NCBI RefSeq assembly: GCF_036227105.1
Contig: NZ_CP109434.1
Span: 1,492,001-1,556,000, forward strand
Direction: 5' to 3'
DNA: 64,000 nt
Origin: Amycolatopsis sp. NBC_01488
GTDB taxonomy: Bacteria; Actinomycetota; Actinomycetes; Mycobacteriales; Pseudonocardiaceae
Shown here: one piece after another, positions 7,517 through 16,086 of the stretch
Layout of the letters: each line of letters begins with the position of its first letter
Numbering within the stretch: the first letter of the stretch is position 1
Position numbers and translations under genes: made by a program
The notes under the pieces: model-generated
Database searches by the model: none
Told to the model about the DNA's origin: nothing
What the model saw: only the letters and a program-made list of their open reading frames with translations

Positions 7517-9508
7517 TCAGGCGCAGGTGAGCCGGGCGCCGGCCCAGTCGCTGCGGTCGTAGGAGTTGCCGTCGCCGCCGTCGGTGATCGCCAGGCGCAG
7601 GTACTGGGCGCCGTGCAGGTCGGCGGTCAGCGGGAGCGCCGGGTCCTGCCACGTCCGGACGCCGGTGGCGGCGACGCGGGTGCCGTCCGCGTAGATCTCG
7701 AACGTCGCCGAGCCCTGCTTGTTCGTCGCCTCGCGTTCGTCGTCGACGCCGACGTCCGCGGTGAACGCCGTGCAGCGGCCGCCGAGGTAGAAGACGACTT
7801 CGCTGGGTGCGTGGGCCCCGAGTCCCTTCGGGTAGACGACGCCGTTGATGGTCAGCGGCTTGCCGTCGCCCGCCGGGATGCCGCCGTTGGACATGTCGCG
7901 CTCGACCGGGCCGTAGCCGTTCTTCTCCGCCGCCCAGCGCAGGTCGCTGGCCCAGGCCGGCGCCGTCGGCGGGGCGGCGGGCACGGTCAGCCGCTGCGCA
8001 CCGGTCCAGCTCACCTGGCCGAACCCGAGCGTGCGGTAGGTGACGCCGCCGCTCAGGACCGCCGTGGTGCCTTCGGTTCCCGGCGGCGGAGTGACCCGCC
8101 AGCGTCCTACCGCCACGTCGCCGGTTCCGAGCACGAACGCGCGCGGCCGGGCCACCTGCTCGACGCGCCAGCCCGCGGGCGCGGTCAGCGTGACGCGCGG
8201 GTCGAAGACCGGGACGCGCGCTTCGTCGGTCGCGGACACCGTGACCTCGAACGGCTTCCCGGCCGGGGTGATCTCCCCGGGCACGCCCGGCACCGGCGCG
8301 GCCAGCTCGACGCCGGTGCTCACCAGCGGCGCGTCCTTCAGCCAGGCGCCGCCCGTGTGAACCCGGTAGACGACCGTCGCGTGGGGCGGGACGACCGCGG
8401 AGACGCGGCCGGCGGTCTGGAGATCGCGGTGGGTCCAGAGGTCGCGGGCGGAGTACCCGGCGGCCTTCGGCAGGCCCACGGCGGCCGCGGTGGTGCCGAT
8501 GTCCGCGCTCGAGGTCGTCTCGTTGAAGAGCGCGACCGCGACGTCGCCGTTCGCGAGCGGCTTGGCGAAAACCCAGTGACCGTCCTGGTTGGACAGCACG
8601 CGCGCCTGGACGCCGCGGCGGTCCTGGTCGAGCGCGATGACCTCGGCGTTGCGCAGCACGTCGAAGTTCTCCGGCGAGACCTTCCGGAGGTCGGCGCCGA
8701 TGAGCAGCGGCGCGGCCATCATGGCCCACAGCGAGAAGTGCGACCGGTACTCCTCGGTCGTCATGCCGCCGTTGCCGACCTCCAGCATGTCGGGGTCGTT
8801 CCAGTGGCCCGGCCCGGCGTACGGCGCGAGCGGCGCGTTCGCCTTCAGGATCTGGACCATCTTCGCCCAGTTGTCCTTGATGTCGCCGGTCGTGCGCCAC
8901 AGGTGCCCGACGTCGGCACCCCACTCCCACGGCTTGTTCTCGCCCCATTCGCACAGCGAGTACACGATCGGGCGACCCGTCTTCGCCAGCGCGTCGCGCA
9001 TCTTCGGGTAGCGCTCGAGCGCGGGGCGGCCGTCGTTGTTGCAGTTGTCGTACTTGAGGTAGTCGACACCCCAGTCCGCGAACGTCTGCGCGTCGACGTC
9101 TTCGTGGTCGAGCGCGCCCGGCTGGGTCTTCGCGCAGGTCAGCGTGCCCGCGCTGGTGTAGATGCCGAACTTGAGGCCCTTGGCGTGGACGTAGTCGGCG
9201 AGTGCCTTCATCCCGCTCGGGAAGCGCGCCTTGTTCGCCTGCATCCGGCCGTCGGCGTCGCGGACCGGCTCGGCCCAGCAGTCGTCGACGTTGACGTACT
9301 GGTAGCCGGCGGCTTTCAGGCCCTGGGCGACGAAGATGTCGGCGGTGTCGCGGATGATCCGCTCGTCGACCGCGCAGCCGGTGGTGTTCCAGTTGTTGAA
9401 GCCCATCGGCGGCGTGAGAGCCAGTCCGTCGGGCAGTGCCTGTGCGGGCGTGACCACCGCCACGGGAAGCAGGGCCGCGACGGCCATCACCAAGCCGAGT
9501 CGTCTCAC
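7517..9508 (-). CDS. Secreted GH27 alpha-galactosidase with NPCBM domain
   Basis: This 663-aa secreted enzyme has a signal peptide of about 24 residues and a GH27 barrel (about 28-390). The barrel starts with LALTPPMGFNNWN and carries the nucleophile Asp in DYLKYDNCN and the acid/base Asp in LWRTTGDI. Next come an all-beta domain, a NEW3-like segment (about 390-500) and a C-terminal NPCBM carbohydrate-binding domain (about 520-663, with the GLGAHAPSEVVFYLGG signature). It should remove terminal alpha-galactose from oligosaccharides or polymers outside the cell. The GTG at 9508 follows GGGGTGA at 7 nt. It is first in an operon with the GH97 gene. Confidence 0.93.
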   Translation of the reverse strand: MRRLGLVMAVAALLPVAVVTPAQALPDGLALTPPMGFNNWNTTGCAVDERIIRDTADIFVAQGLKAAGYQYVNVDDCWAEPVRDADGRMQANKARFPSGMKALADYVHAKGLKFGIYTSAGTLTCAKTQPGALDHEDVDAQTFADWGVDYLKYDNCNNDGRPALERYPKMRDALAKTGRPIVYSLCEWGENKPWEWGADVGHLWRTTGDIKDNWAKMVQILKANAPLAPYAGPGHWNDPDMLEVGNGGMTTEEYRSHFSLWAMMAAPLLIGADLRKVSPENFDVLRNAEVIALDQDRRGVQARVLSNQDGHWVFAKPLANGDVAVALFNETTSSADIGTTAAAVGLPKAAGYSARDLWTHRDLQTAGRVSAVVPPHATVVYRVHTGGAWLKDAPLVSTGVELAAPVPGVPGEITPAGKPFEVTVSATDEARVPVFDPRVTLTAPAGWRVEQVARPRAFVLGTGDVAVGRWRVTPPPGTEGTTAVLSGGVTYRTLGFGQVSWTGAQRLTVPAAPPTAPAWASDLRWAAEKNGYGPVERDMSNGGIPAGDGKPLTINGVVYPKGLGAHAPSEVVFYLGGRCTAFTADVGVDDEREATNKQGSATFEIYADGTRVAATGVRTWQDPALPLTADLHGAQYLRLAITDGGDGNSYDRSDWAGARLTCA

Positions 9509-9552
9509 CAGAACGTCACCCCATCGTGAGAGATCCGATGTATGCGTGAGCG

Positions 9553-9581
9553 ACAGTAGGAATGGCCGGGCGGTTGGTCAA
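9553..9581 (-). promoter_or_regulatory. Predicted promoter of the GH27-GH97 operon
   Basis: On the minus strand TTGACC (9581-9576) and TACTGT (9558-9553) are separated by exactly 17 nt, a good match to the housekeeping sigma factor pattern, about 45 bp before the GTG. Farther upstream (about 9618-9631) the heptamer ATCAGAT occurs twice in tandem and could be a regulator site. The remaining bases to 9901 hold no convincing gene. Confidence 0.5.
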
Positions 9582-9901
9582 CAACAAACCGTCTGTACCA
9601 GTCTTTCGGCCTAGTGCATCAGATATCAGATGTCGCAGAGGTCGGACCTCAGGGGATCGTCGTCGACAGCGCGACCGCACGGCCGAGTGCGCTGCGCCAC
9701 ACCGCCGGGTGGCGGCGCGGGAGTACCGGTGTCTGGTCCATCACAGAGGGGAACCCGGAGGTGAGCCGCGTGCCGGGTGCGGGTCTAGCATCCGATTCAT
9801 CCAGGCTCGATGACGTTGATCTCGGCACTGCCGCCGTCCCACGGCGACTGCGGACCTCACGGCCACCGGGCACATAGTCAGACGTTGGAGGCCGTTCACC
9901 G

Positions 9902-10345
9902 ATGTCCACCACGGCGAGCACTGCCCCTGCGGCAGGGGCGAGCGATCGGGCGGGTGCCTCACGCCGGCAGGGGACCTTCTACCGGGGTGACCCCGGCATG
10001 TGGTCCTGGGTGCTGCACCGCATCACCGGCGTGCTCACATTCTTCTTCCTGTTCGTGCACGTGCTCGACACCGCGCTGGTGCGCGTGTCGCCGAACACCT
10101 ACGACCAGGTCATCGAGACCTACAAGACCCCGATCGTCAACCTCCTCGAGGTCGGCCTGGTCGGTGCGGTCCTGTTCCACGCGCTCAACGGCATCCGCGT
10201 CATGCTGGTCGACTTCTGGTCGAAGGGCCCGAAGGTCCAGAAGGCGATGCTGTGGGTCATCGGCGTCGTCTGGGTGGTCGTGATGGTCCCCGGTGCGTTC
10301 TTCATGCTGAAGCGCACCGTCGAAACGCTCTTCGGGGGTAACTGA
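9902..10345 (+). CDS. sdhC: Succinate dehydrogenase cytochrome b556 subunit
   Basis: This 147-aa membrane anchor subunit of succinate dehydrogenase (complex II) binds haem b and menaquinone together with SdhD. After a Ser/Ala-rich N-terminus of about 25 residues comes the conserved MWSWVLHRITGVLTFFFLFVHVLD segment (broken here into MWSWVLHRITGV and FLFVHVLD), where the His residues near positions 40 and 52 are typical. Three transmembrane helices follow, with VLFHALNGIR in the second. A GGAGG lies about 12 nt before the ATG. It is the first gene of sdhCDAB, with sdhD 1 bp downstream. Confidence 0.95.
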   Translation: MSTTASTAPAAGASDRAGASRRQGTFYRGDPGMWSWVLHRITGVLTFFFLFVHVLDTALVRVSPNTYDQVIETYKTPIVNLLEVGLVGAVLFHALNGIRVMLVDFWSKGPKVQKAMLWVIGVVWVVVMVPGAFFMLKRTVETLFGGN

Positions 10346-10346
10346 C

Positions 10347-10760
10347 ATGGCCGACCTCGCCCTCGCGAACCCCCGCGCGCCGAAGCGTCCCGCCGCCCGC
10401 CGGAGCAACTTCGAGCTCTACAGCTGGCTGTTCATGCGGATCTCCGGTCTCGCGCTGATCATCCTGGTGCTCGGCCACCTGCTGATCATGAACATCCTCG
10501 ACGGCGGTGTGCACCGGATCAACTGGGGCTTCGTCGCCGGCCGCTGGGCCTCGCCGTTCTGGCAGTTCTGGGACCTCGCCATGCTCTGGCTGGCCGAGAT
10601 CCACGGCGGCAACGGGCTGCGCACCATCATCGACGACTACGCGCGCAAGGACAGCACGCGGTTCTGGCTGAAGATCCTGCTGTACACGTCCATGGCGCTG
10701 ATCCTGGCCGTCGGCACGATGGTGATCTTCACGTTCGACCCGAACATGCCCGCGAACTGA
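10347..10760 (+). CDS. sdhD: Succinate dehydrogenase hydrophobic membrane anchor subunit
   Basis: This 137-aa second membrane anchor of complex II has about 23 basic N-terminal residues, then three transmembrane helices. The first contains MRISGLALIILVLGHLLIMN, with a His suitable for haem ligation; the loop after the second has LAEIHGGNGLRTIIDDYARK, typical of actinobacterial SdhD. It starts one base after the sdhC stop, with the end of sdhC (GGGGG) providing the ribosome-binding sequence. It anchors the catalytic SdhAB dimer and conducts electrons to menaquinone. Confidence 0.95.
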   Translation: MADLALANPRAPKRPAARRSNFELYSWLFMRISGLALIILVLGHLLIMNILDGGVHRINWGFVAGRWASPFWQFWDLAMLWLAEIHGGNGLRTIIDDYARKDSTRFWLKILLYTSMALILAVGTMVIFTFDPNMPAN

Positions 10761-10778
10761 CCCCGGAGACTTCCCACC

Positions 10779-12533
10779 ATGCAGGTCCACAAGTACGACG
10801 TGGTGATCGTCGGCGCCGGCGGCGCCGGGATGCGCGCGGCCATCGAGTCCGGCCAGCGCGCCCGCACCGCGGTCCTCACCAAGCTCTACCCGACCCGGTC
10901 CCACACCGGCGCGGCCCAGGGCGGCATGTGCGCCGCGCTGGCGAACGTCGAAGAGGACAACTGGGAGTGGCACACCTTCGACACGATCAAGGGCGGCGAC
11001 TACCTCGTCGACCAGGACGCGGCCGAGATCATGGCGAAGGAGGCCATCGACGCGGTCCTCGACCTCGAGAAGATGGGCCTGCCGTTCAACCGCACGCCCG
11101 AGGGCAAGATCGACCAGCGCCGCTTCGGCGGGCACACCCGTGACCACGGCAAGGCCGCGGTCCGCCGCGCCTGCTACGCCGCGGACCGCACCGGCCACAT
11201 GATCCTCCAGACGCTGTACCAAAACTGCGTCAAGTACGGCACGGAGTTCTTCAACGAGTTCTACGTGCTCGACCTCGTCACCACCCCGGACGAGGACGGC
11301 AACCCGGTCGCGTCCGGCGTCGTCGCCTACGAGCTGGCCACCGGCGAGCTGCACGTCTTCCAGGCGAAGTCGATCGTGTTCGCCACCGGCGGCGCCGGCA
11401 AGATCTTCAAGACGACGTCGAACGCGCACACCCTGACCGGTGACGGCCTCGGCATCATCTTCCGCAAGGGCCTCCCGCTGGAGGACATGGAGTTCTTCCA
11501 GTTCCACCCGACCGGCCTCGCGGGCCTGGGGATCCTGATTTCCGAGGCCGTCCGCGGCGAGGGCGGGATCCTGCGCAACGCGTCCGGCGAGCGGTTCATG
11601 GAGCGCTACGCCCCCACCATCAAGGACCTCGCCCCGCGCGACATCGTGGCGCGGTCGATGGTGCAGGAAGTGCTGCAGGGCCGGGGGTGCGGGCCGAACA
11701 AGGACTACGTCGTCCTGGACGTCACGCACATCCCCGAGGAAACGCTGAACGCGAAGCTCCCGGACATCATGGAGTTCTCCCGGACCTACCTGGGCGTCGA
11801 CCCGGTGAAGGAGCCGGTGCCGGTGTTCCCGACCTGCCACTACGTGATGGGCGGCATCCCGACCAACATCCACGGCGAAGCGCTGCGGGACAACGAGAAC
11901 GTCATCCCCGGCCTGTACGCCGCGGGCGAGGTCGCGTGCGTGTCGGTGCACGGCTCGAACCGCCTGGGCACGAACTCGCTGCTGGACATCAACGTGTTCG
12001 GCCGCCGCGCCGGCATCGCCGCCGCGGAGTACGCGCTGGCGCACGAGCACGTCGAGCTGCCGGAGAACCCGACCACGCTGGTCGAGGAGCAGCTGGCGGG
12101 CCTCCTGTCGGAGCACGGCGACGAGCGCGTCGCCGACATCCGCAAGGAAATGCAGCAGACGATGGACTCGCACGCGTCGGTGTACCGGACCGAGGACACG
12201 CTGAAGCAGGCGCTGACCGACGTCCAGGCGCTGAAGGCGCGTTACCAGCGGATCACCGTGGCGGACAAGGGCAAGCGGTACAACACCGACCTCCTGGAAG
12301 CCGTCGAGCTGGGCTTCCTGCTGGAGCTGGCCGAGGTGCTCGTGGTGGGCGCGCTGGCGCGCAAGGAGTCCCGCGGCGGCCACGCCCGCGAGGACTACCC
12401 GAACCGCGACGACACGAACTTCATGCGGCACACCATGGCCTACAAGCAGGGCTCCGGTTTGTCGTCCGACATCCGGCTGGACTACAAGCCGGTCACCTTC
12501 ACCCGCTACGAGCCGATGGAGCGGAAGTACTGA
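10779..12533 (+). CDS. sdhA: Succinate dehydrogenase flavoprotein subunit
   Basis: This 584-aa FAD-containing catalytic subunit oxidises succinate to fumarate. The Rossmann dinucleotide-binding motif DVVIVGAGGAGMRAA is at residues 7-21. The flavinylation segment SHTGAAQGGMCAAL follows near residue 44, with the histidine that carries covalent FAD. The substrate-binding and catalytic region includes RRFGGHTRDHGKAAVRRAC and FHPTGLAGLGIL, and SVHGSNRLGTNSLLD lies near residue 390. Length is normal. The stop overlaps the sdhB ATG (TGATG), consistent with coupled translation. Confidence 0.97.
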   Translation: MQVHKYDVVIVGAGGAGMRAAIESGQRARTAVLTKLYPTRSHTGAAQGGMCAALANVEEDNWEWHTFDTIKGGDYLVDQDAAEIMAKEAIDAVLDLEKMGLPFNRTPEGKIDQRRFGGHTRDHGKAAVRRACYAADRTGHMILQTLYQNCVKYGTEFFNEFYVLDLVTTPDEDGNPVASGVVAYELATGELHVFQAKSIVFATGGAGKIFKTTSNAHTLTGDGLGIIFRKGLPLEDMEFFQFHPTGLAGLGILISEAVRGEGGILRNASGERFMERYAPTIKDLAPRDIVARSMVQEVLQGRGCGPNKDYVVLDVTHIPEETLNAKLPDIMEFSRTYLGVDPVKEPVPVFPTCHYVMGGIPTNIHGEALRDNENVIPGLYAAGEVACVSVHGSNRLGTNSLLDINVFGRRAGIAAAEYALAHEHVELPENPTTLVEEQLAGLLSEHGDERVADIRKEMQQTMDSHASVYRTEDTLKQALTDVQALKARYQRITVADKGKRYNTDLLEAVELGFLLELAEVLVVGALARKESRGGHAREDYPNRDDTNFMRHTMAYKQGSGLSSDIRLDYKPVTFTRYEPMERKY

Positions 12534-13303
12534 TGACTGCGGCAACCACTGAAGACGCTCCGGCCGCTTCGGACGAACACACCCCGATCACGGTCACCCT
12601 GAAGATCCTCCGGTTCAACCCGGAGGTGGATTCGGAGCCGCACTGGGAGTCCTACGACGTCCCGGCCCAGCGCACCGACCGGCTGCTGAACCTGCTGTTC
12701 TACGTCAAGGACTACATCGACGGCACGTTCTCGTTCCGCCGGTCGTGCGCCCACGGCGTGTGCGGGTCCGACGCGATGCAGATCAACGGCATCAACCGGC
12801 TGGCGTGCAAGGTGCTGATGAAGGACCTGCTGGAAAAGAACGGCAAGCCGACGGTGATCACGATCGCGCCGATCAAGGGCCTGACGACGTTGAAGGACCT
12901 GTACGTCGACATGGACCCGTTCTTCGAGGCGTACCGCGCGATCAAGCCGTACCTGATCACGTACGGCAACGAGCCGACGCGCGAGCGGATCCAGTCCCAG
13001 GCGGACCGCGACCGCTTCGACGACACGACGAAGTGCATCCTCTGCGCCTGCTGCACATCTTCGTGCCCGGTGTACTGGAACGACGGCTCGTACTTCGGCC
13101 CGGCGGCGATCGTGAACGCCCACCGGTTCATCTTCGACTCCCGCGACGAGGGAGCCGAGGAGCGCCTGGACATCCTCAACGACGGCGAGGGCGTCTGGCG
13201 CTGCCGGACGACGTTCAACTGCACGGACGCCTGCCCGCGCGGGATCCAGGTGACCAAGGCGATCCAGGAAGTGAAGCGCGCCCTGCTCTTCAAGCGCGTC
13301 TGA
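12533..13303 (+). CDS. sdhB: Succinate dehydrogenase iron-sulfur subunit
   Basis: This 256-aa subunit carries the electron chain from SdhA flavin to the membrane quinone. The 2Fe-2S ligands are in SCAHGVCGSDAM (with a later Cys in LACKVL), the 4Fe-4S motif is CILCACCTSSCPV, and the third cluster uses CRTTFNCTDACPRGI. The ATG overlaps the sdhA stop by one base. A hairpin terminator follows within 20 bp, closing the operon. The N-terminal 15-20 residues are acidic and poorly conserved. Confidence 0.97.
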   Translation: MTAATTEDAPAASDEHTPITVTLKILRFNPEVDSEPHWESYDVPAQRTDRLLNLLFYVKDYIDGTFSFRRSCAHGVCGSDAMQINGINRLACKVLMKDLLEKNGKPTVITIAPIKGLTTLKDLYVDMDPFFEAYRAIKPYLITYGNEPTRERIQSQADRDRFDDTTKCILCACCTSSCPVYWNDGSYFGPAAIVNAHRFIFDSRDEGAEERLDILNDGEGVWRCRTTFNCTDACPRGIQVTKAIQEVKRALLFKRV

Positions 13304-13319
13304 GTTTTCCGCAACACCG

Positions 13320-13354
13320 AAGGGCCCTCCGGCGACTATCCCGGAGGGCCCTTT
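13320..13354 (+). terminator. Terminator of sdhCDAB
   Basis: AAGGGCCCTCCGG and CCGGAGGGCCCTT make a 13-bp perfect stem with an 8-nt loop, followed by TTGCCGTTCTTTTG on the plus strand. It lies 17 bp after the sdhB stop and is a convincing intrinsic terminator. Confidence 0.85.
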
Positions 13355-13431
13355 GCCGTTCTTTTGTCCTGGGCAACGATCTGGGGCTCGGCTAACCTGA
13401 AGGGTCGACGCCGATTACAGGATGCGAGCGC

Positions 13432-14346
13432 ATGGGTGCAGGTTCGGATATCCGCAGGATTGTTTCCCGCAGACTGACACCCCTCGTCGCAGAACTCGAA
13501 GAACACGTCTTCCGCTATGGCTATTTCCGGTCTCTCACCGGGGCACTCGCCTCACTCGGCACCGTCGGCCTGCTCGGCCAGGTCCTCGGCCTGACCTGGC
13601 TGCGCGTCACGTTCGCGACACTGGCCGCCGGCATGTTCGTGCTGGTGAGCGCCCTTTCCTTCGCGGGCACCCAACGCCTTCGCGGCAAAGTCGACCACAT
13701 CGAACAACTCCTCCACACCTACGCCGACCACATGCGGTCCAGCTCTCCGCTGTCGGTGCGCGAATGGCGGCAGGAAGTCGTCATCGAAGAAAACGGCGAC
13801 GCACACTGCCGCCGGGACCTGGTGCTCGACGCCGCGTCCAACGGGACGCTCAGGTACGTGTCGGTCAACCTGGTCTACTACGGCACCACTCGCCTGACCA
13901 ACCGCGACCGGCGCAAGGTCCGGTGCCGCGCCTACCACGCCGGTGAAGACAACGCCGACGAGCGGACCCGGGCCAACGCCACGTCGGTCTGGACGTTCAG
14001 CCAAGGCGGGAAGCCGAAGCTGGAGATCTACATCCACCTGGGCACGGTGGTCCAGGCCGGTGACCTGATCACCGTCGAATGGGACTGGCCCGGCTATTCG
14101 GCCGACCTGATGAACGGCACCGCCCCGGAAGGCTTCGACGTGCTGTTCAACAAGGAGATCGGCAAGTTCGAGCACCGGGTGGTCTTCCGGAACATCCGGG
14201 TGCCCGCCGCCTTCAAGGTGCGCAACCAGAACGCGCAGAACCTGCAACGCCACCGGATCGGGCAGGACATCGTGGTCGAGTTCTCGGCGGAAACACCCGA
14301 GATGGACACCAGGATGGGATTCATCGCCGACTACTCGCAGAGCTGA
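13432..14346 (+). CDS. Uncharacterised two-helix membrane protein with C-terminal soluble domain
   Basis: I do not recognise this 304-aa protein. A basic N-terminus is followed by two hydrophobic segments (about 35-54 and 58-78) with only a short turn between them. Then comes a possible coiled helix (KVDHIEQLLHTYADHM, about 85-100) and a beta-rich hydrophilic domain (about 115-300) containing DLVLDAASNGTLRYVSVNLV and ITVEWDWPGYSADLMNG. With both ends predicted cytoplasmic, it could be a membrane-tethered sensor or scaffold. It stands alone after the sdh terminator and converges on a minus-strand small-transcript candidate. The ATG at 13432 has no strong Shine-Dalgarno sequence. Confidence 0.75.
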   Translation: MGAGSDIRRIVSRRLTPLVAELEEHVFRYGYFRSLTGALASLGTVGLLGQVLGLTWLRVTFATLAAGMFVLVSALSFAGTQRLRGKVDHIEQLLHTYADHMRSSSPLSVREWRQEVVIEENGDAHCRRDLVLDAASNGTLRYVSVNLVYYGTTRLTNRDRRKVRCRAYHAGEDNADERTRANATSVWTFSQGGKPKLEIYIHLGTVVQAGDLITVEWDWPGYSADLMNGTAPEGFDVLFNKEIGKFEHRVVFRNIRVPAAFKVRNQNAQNLQRHRIGQDIVVEFSAETPEMDTRMGFIADYSQS

Positions 14347-14354
14347 GAAAAAAA

Positions 14355-14383
14355 CGCCCGGACCCCCTGTGGCGGTCCGGGCG
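14355..14383 (-). terminator. Intrinsic terminator pointing in the minus direction
   Basis: CGCCCGGAC and GTCCGGGCG form a 9-bp stem. Read on the minus strand it is followed by seven T residues, the classic layout; on the plus strand no T-tract follows. It therefore ends a minus-strand transcript, although the nearest annotated minus gene, the subtilase, already has its own terminator 200 bp upstream. Confidence 0.8.
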
Positions 14384-14406
14384 AAGGGCTGGCCTGATCG
14401 AAGGGA

Positions 14407-14543
14407 TCAGTTGCCGCCCGTCTCGGAGCCGCCTGACATGGAAATCCATTCCTGAACCACTGCGGGGACAATGACTCATTGCTCGGGCCGTTGGTCCGGT
14501 CAGGTTACACCGACTCCGGGGTGAAGTCTTCTTCGATGTACAC
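14407..14543 (-). other. Candidate small RNA or tiny-peptide locus
   Basis: This region lies between two minus-strand terminators (14584-14619 and 14355-14383), which implies its own short transcript. Two tiny minus-strand reading frames are present. One is a 12-codon GTG frame at 14543-14505 (MYIEEDFTPESV). The other is a 17-codon GTG frame at 14460-14407 (VVQEWISMSGGSETGGN if read literally), with an internal ATG at 14439. Neither has a strong Shine-Dalgarno sequence, and I recognise no family. A TTGACC at about 14554 and a TAACCT at about 14507 are possible promoter fragments but are not well spaced. The locus could be a structured RNA instead of coding. Confidence 0.35.
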
Positions 14544-14583
14544 CCGGTCAAGTGATCCTTACCGAAGGTACGCCAACCCAGTG

Positions 14584-14619
14584 AAAAGCCTCCCCGCTCG
14601 GCTGGGCGGGGAGGCTTTT
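14584..14619 (-). terminator. Terminator after the subtilase gene
   Basis: AAAAGCCTCCCCGC and GCGGGGAGGCTTTT form a 14-bp perfect stem with T-runs on either strand, so it can work in both directions. It starts about 10 bp after the stop of the minus-strand S8 peptidase gene. Confidence 0.85.
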
Positions 14620-14628
14620 CCGATGTGC

Positions 14629-16026
14629 TTACCGGACCGCGTCCAGTGCGTCGACCAGGCCGTGGCCGTAATACGTGTTGTCGCGCTTCGGCCCCGTGCA
14701 CTCCGTGTCGCCGACCGGGCACGCCACCGCGTCGGCCTCACCGGTCAGCAGCCGCGCCAGCAGCCAAGGCGGTGTCCCCCGGAACCGCGAAGCCAGCAAA
14801 GCCGCCACCCCAGCCGCGTGCGGGGACGCCATCGACGTTCCGCACTTCGAGCCGTACAGCCCACCGAACACCGTCGACGACAGCGGGCAGGCCGGGCCGG
14901 AGCCGTCAGGCGGGGTCTGCGCGAAGTCCCCGCCTGGCGCCGTGACGTCGATCGACCCGTAGTTGCTGAACGACGACTTCGTGCCCGCGTAGCCCACCGA
15001 TGACACCGTCACGACCCCGTCGATCGCCTTCGGGAGGATGCCGCACGACGCGTCCACCGGGTGGGGCCGGTTCGGGTCCGTCGTCTGCGTGCGTGTGTCG
15101 AAGCCCGAGTTGCCCGCCGCCGAGATGTTCAGGACTCCGTGGCGCGTCGAGAACTCGATCGCGCGACGCACTGCCTCGAAAGCCGCCGCGTCGCCCGGCT
15201 CGTGCGAGCAGAAGAACATGCCCGGGTCGATGTAGTAGCTGTTGTTCGTCACCGGGAAGCCGTGCTCAGCGGCCCAGACGAAGCCGCAGACCGCCGACTC
15301 CGGGAAGATGTAGCCGTCGTCGTTCACGACCTTCACCGAGGCCAGGCGCACGCCCGGCGCGATGCCCGTGAAGCCGGCCGCCGGGTCCTTGCCCGCGATC
15401 GTGCCCGCCACGTGCGTTCCGTGGTCGGACGTCGTCGGGGCCCACGAGGCCGGCGTGCGGTCCGGAGCACCCGTCACGCACCCCGCCGAAGCGGCAGGCG
15501 AGACGGCCGCGCGCAGGGCCGGGTGCGTCGCGTCGATGCCCGAGTCGAGCACACCGACGGTCACCGAAGAGCTGCCTTGGTACTTCTTGTTCGCCTCGGG
15601 CGCGTGGATCGCCTTCATGTCCCACTGCTGCGCCGACAGGTCACCCGCGGCGGCCGTGGTCCGCGTGTCCTCCAAGGTCCGCACCGCGCCCAGGGAGCGA
15701 GCCGCGGCACCCGAAGAAGAGGCCACGTCCTTGCCGCCCGAATACGCCCGGTAGACGCCGATCTTCTGCTGGAAGTCCGCGTTGCGCGAGCTGGCGATCG
15801 CGACGCCGATCTCGCCGTAGTACGCCACCTTCGTGCCGCACTTGGCCGCCAGCTCCTTGTCGACGGCCGAAGCGCGCGTGCCCGGCTGGTAGGTCACCAC
15901 GTACGTGTACGGCGTGCTCGTCGTGTCACACGCGGCCGGTGCGGCCTCGGCGGCCGGTGCCGCGGCGAACAGGCCGCCCGCGACGACCAGCACGAGCGGG
16001 GCTGCCATTCGGCGTAAACGGGACAT
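14629..16026 (-). CDS. Secreted S8 family serine peptidase (subtilisin-like)
   Basis: This 465-aa exported protease has a signal peptide (residues 1 to about 28, ending AEA-AP) and an inhibitor-I9-like propeptide (about 38-105). The subtilase domain carries the catalytic triad: Asp in VLDSGID, His in DHGTHVAG and Ser in GTSMASPHAAG, with the oxyanion Asn in SAAGNSG. Extra cysteines (SCGILP, GSKCGTS, VACPVGDTEC) suggest disulfides in the mature enzyme. No C-terminal anchor is visible, so it is probably released. It is monocistronic, with a good terminator downstream. Its substrate is unknown; general extracellular proteolysis is the likely role. Confidence 0.93.
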   Translation of the reverse strand: MSRLRRMAAPLVLVVAGGLFAAAPAAEAAPAACDTTSTPYTYVVTYQPGTRASAVDKELAAKCGTKVAYYGEIGVAIASSRNADFQQKIGVYRAYSGGKDVASSSGAAARSLGAVRTLEDTRTTAAAGDLSAQQWDMKAIHAPEANKKYQGSSSVTVGVLDSGIDATHPALRAAVSPAASAGCVTGAPDRTPASWAPTTSDHGTHVAGTIAGKDPAAGFTGIAPGVRLASVKVVNDDGYIFPESAVCGFVWAAEHGFPVTNNSYYIDPGMFFCSHEPGDAAAFEAVRRAIEFSTRHGVLNISAAGNSGFDTRTQTTDPNRPHPVDASCGILPKAIDGVVTVSSVGYAGTKSSFSNYGSIDVTAPGGDFAQTPPDGSGPACPLSSTVFGGLYGSKCGTSMASPHAAGVAALLASRFRGTPPWLLARLLTGEADAVACPVGDTECTGPKRDNTYYGHGLVDALDAVR

Positions 16027-16086
16027 TCCACCTCCAGAGTCGGTGTCAACCTAAACCGGCCCCGGAGACCGCGCCACCGACCAAAG

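Noticed and set aside
5652..8954. 1100-aa fusion of GH97 with an upstream region
   Set aside because: The upstream part is a frame-shifted shadow of the GH27 gene; the GH97 gene has its own ATG and signal peptide at 7505.
14321..14722. 133-aa minus-strand frame covering the small-transcript region
   Set aside because: It runs through both terminator hairpins and has no family-like sequence; tiny frames or an RNA are more plausible.
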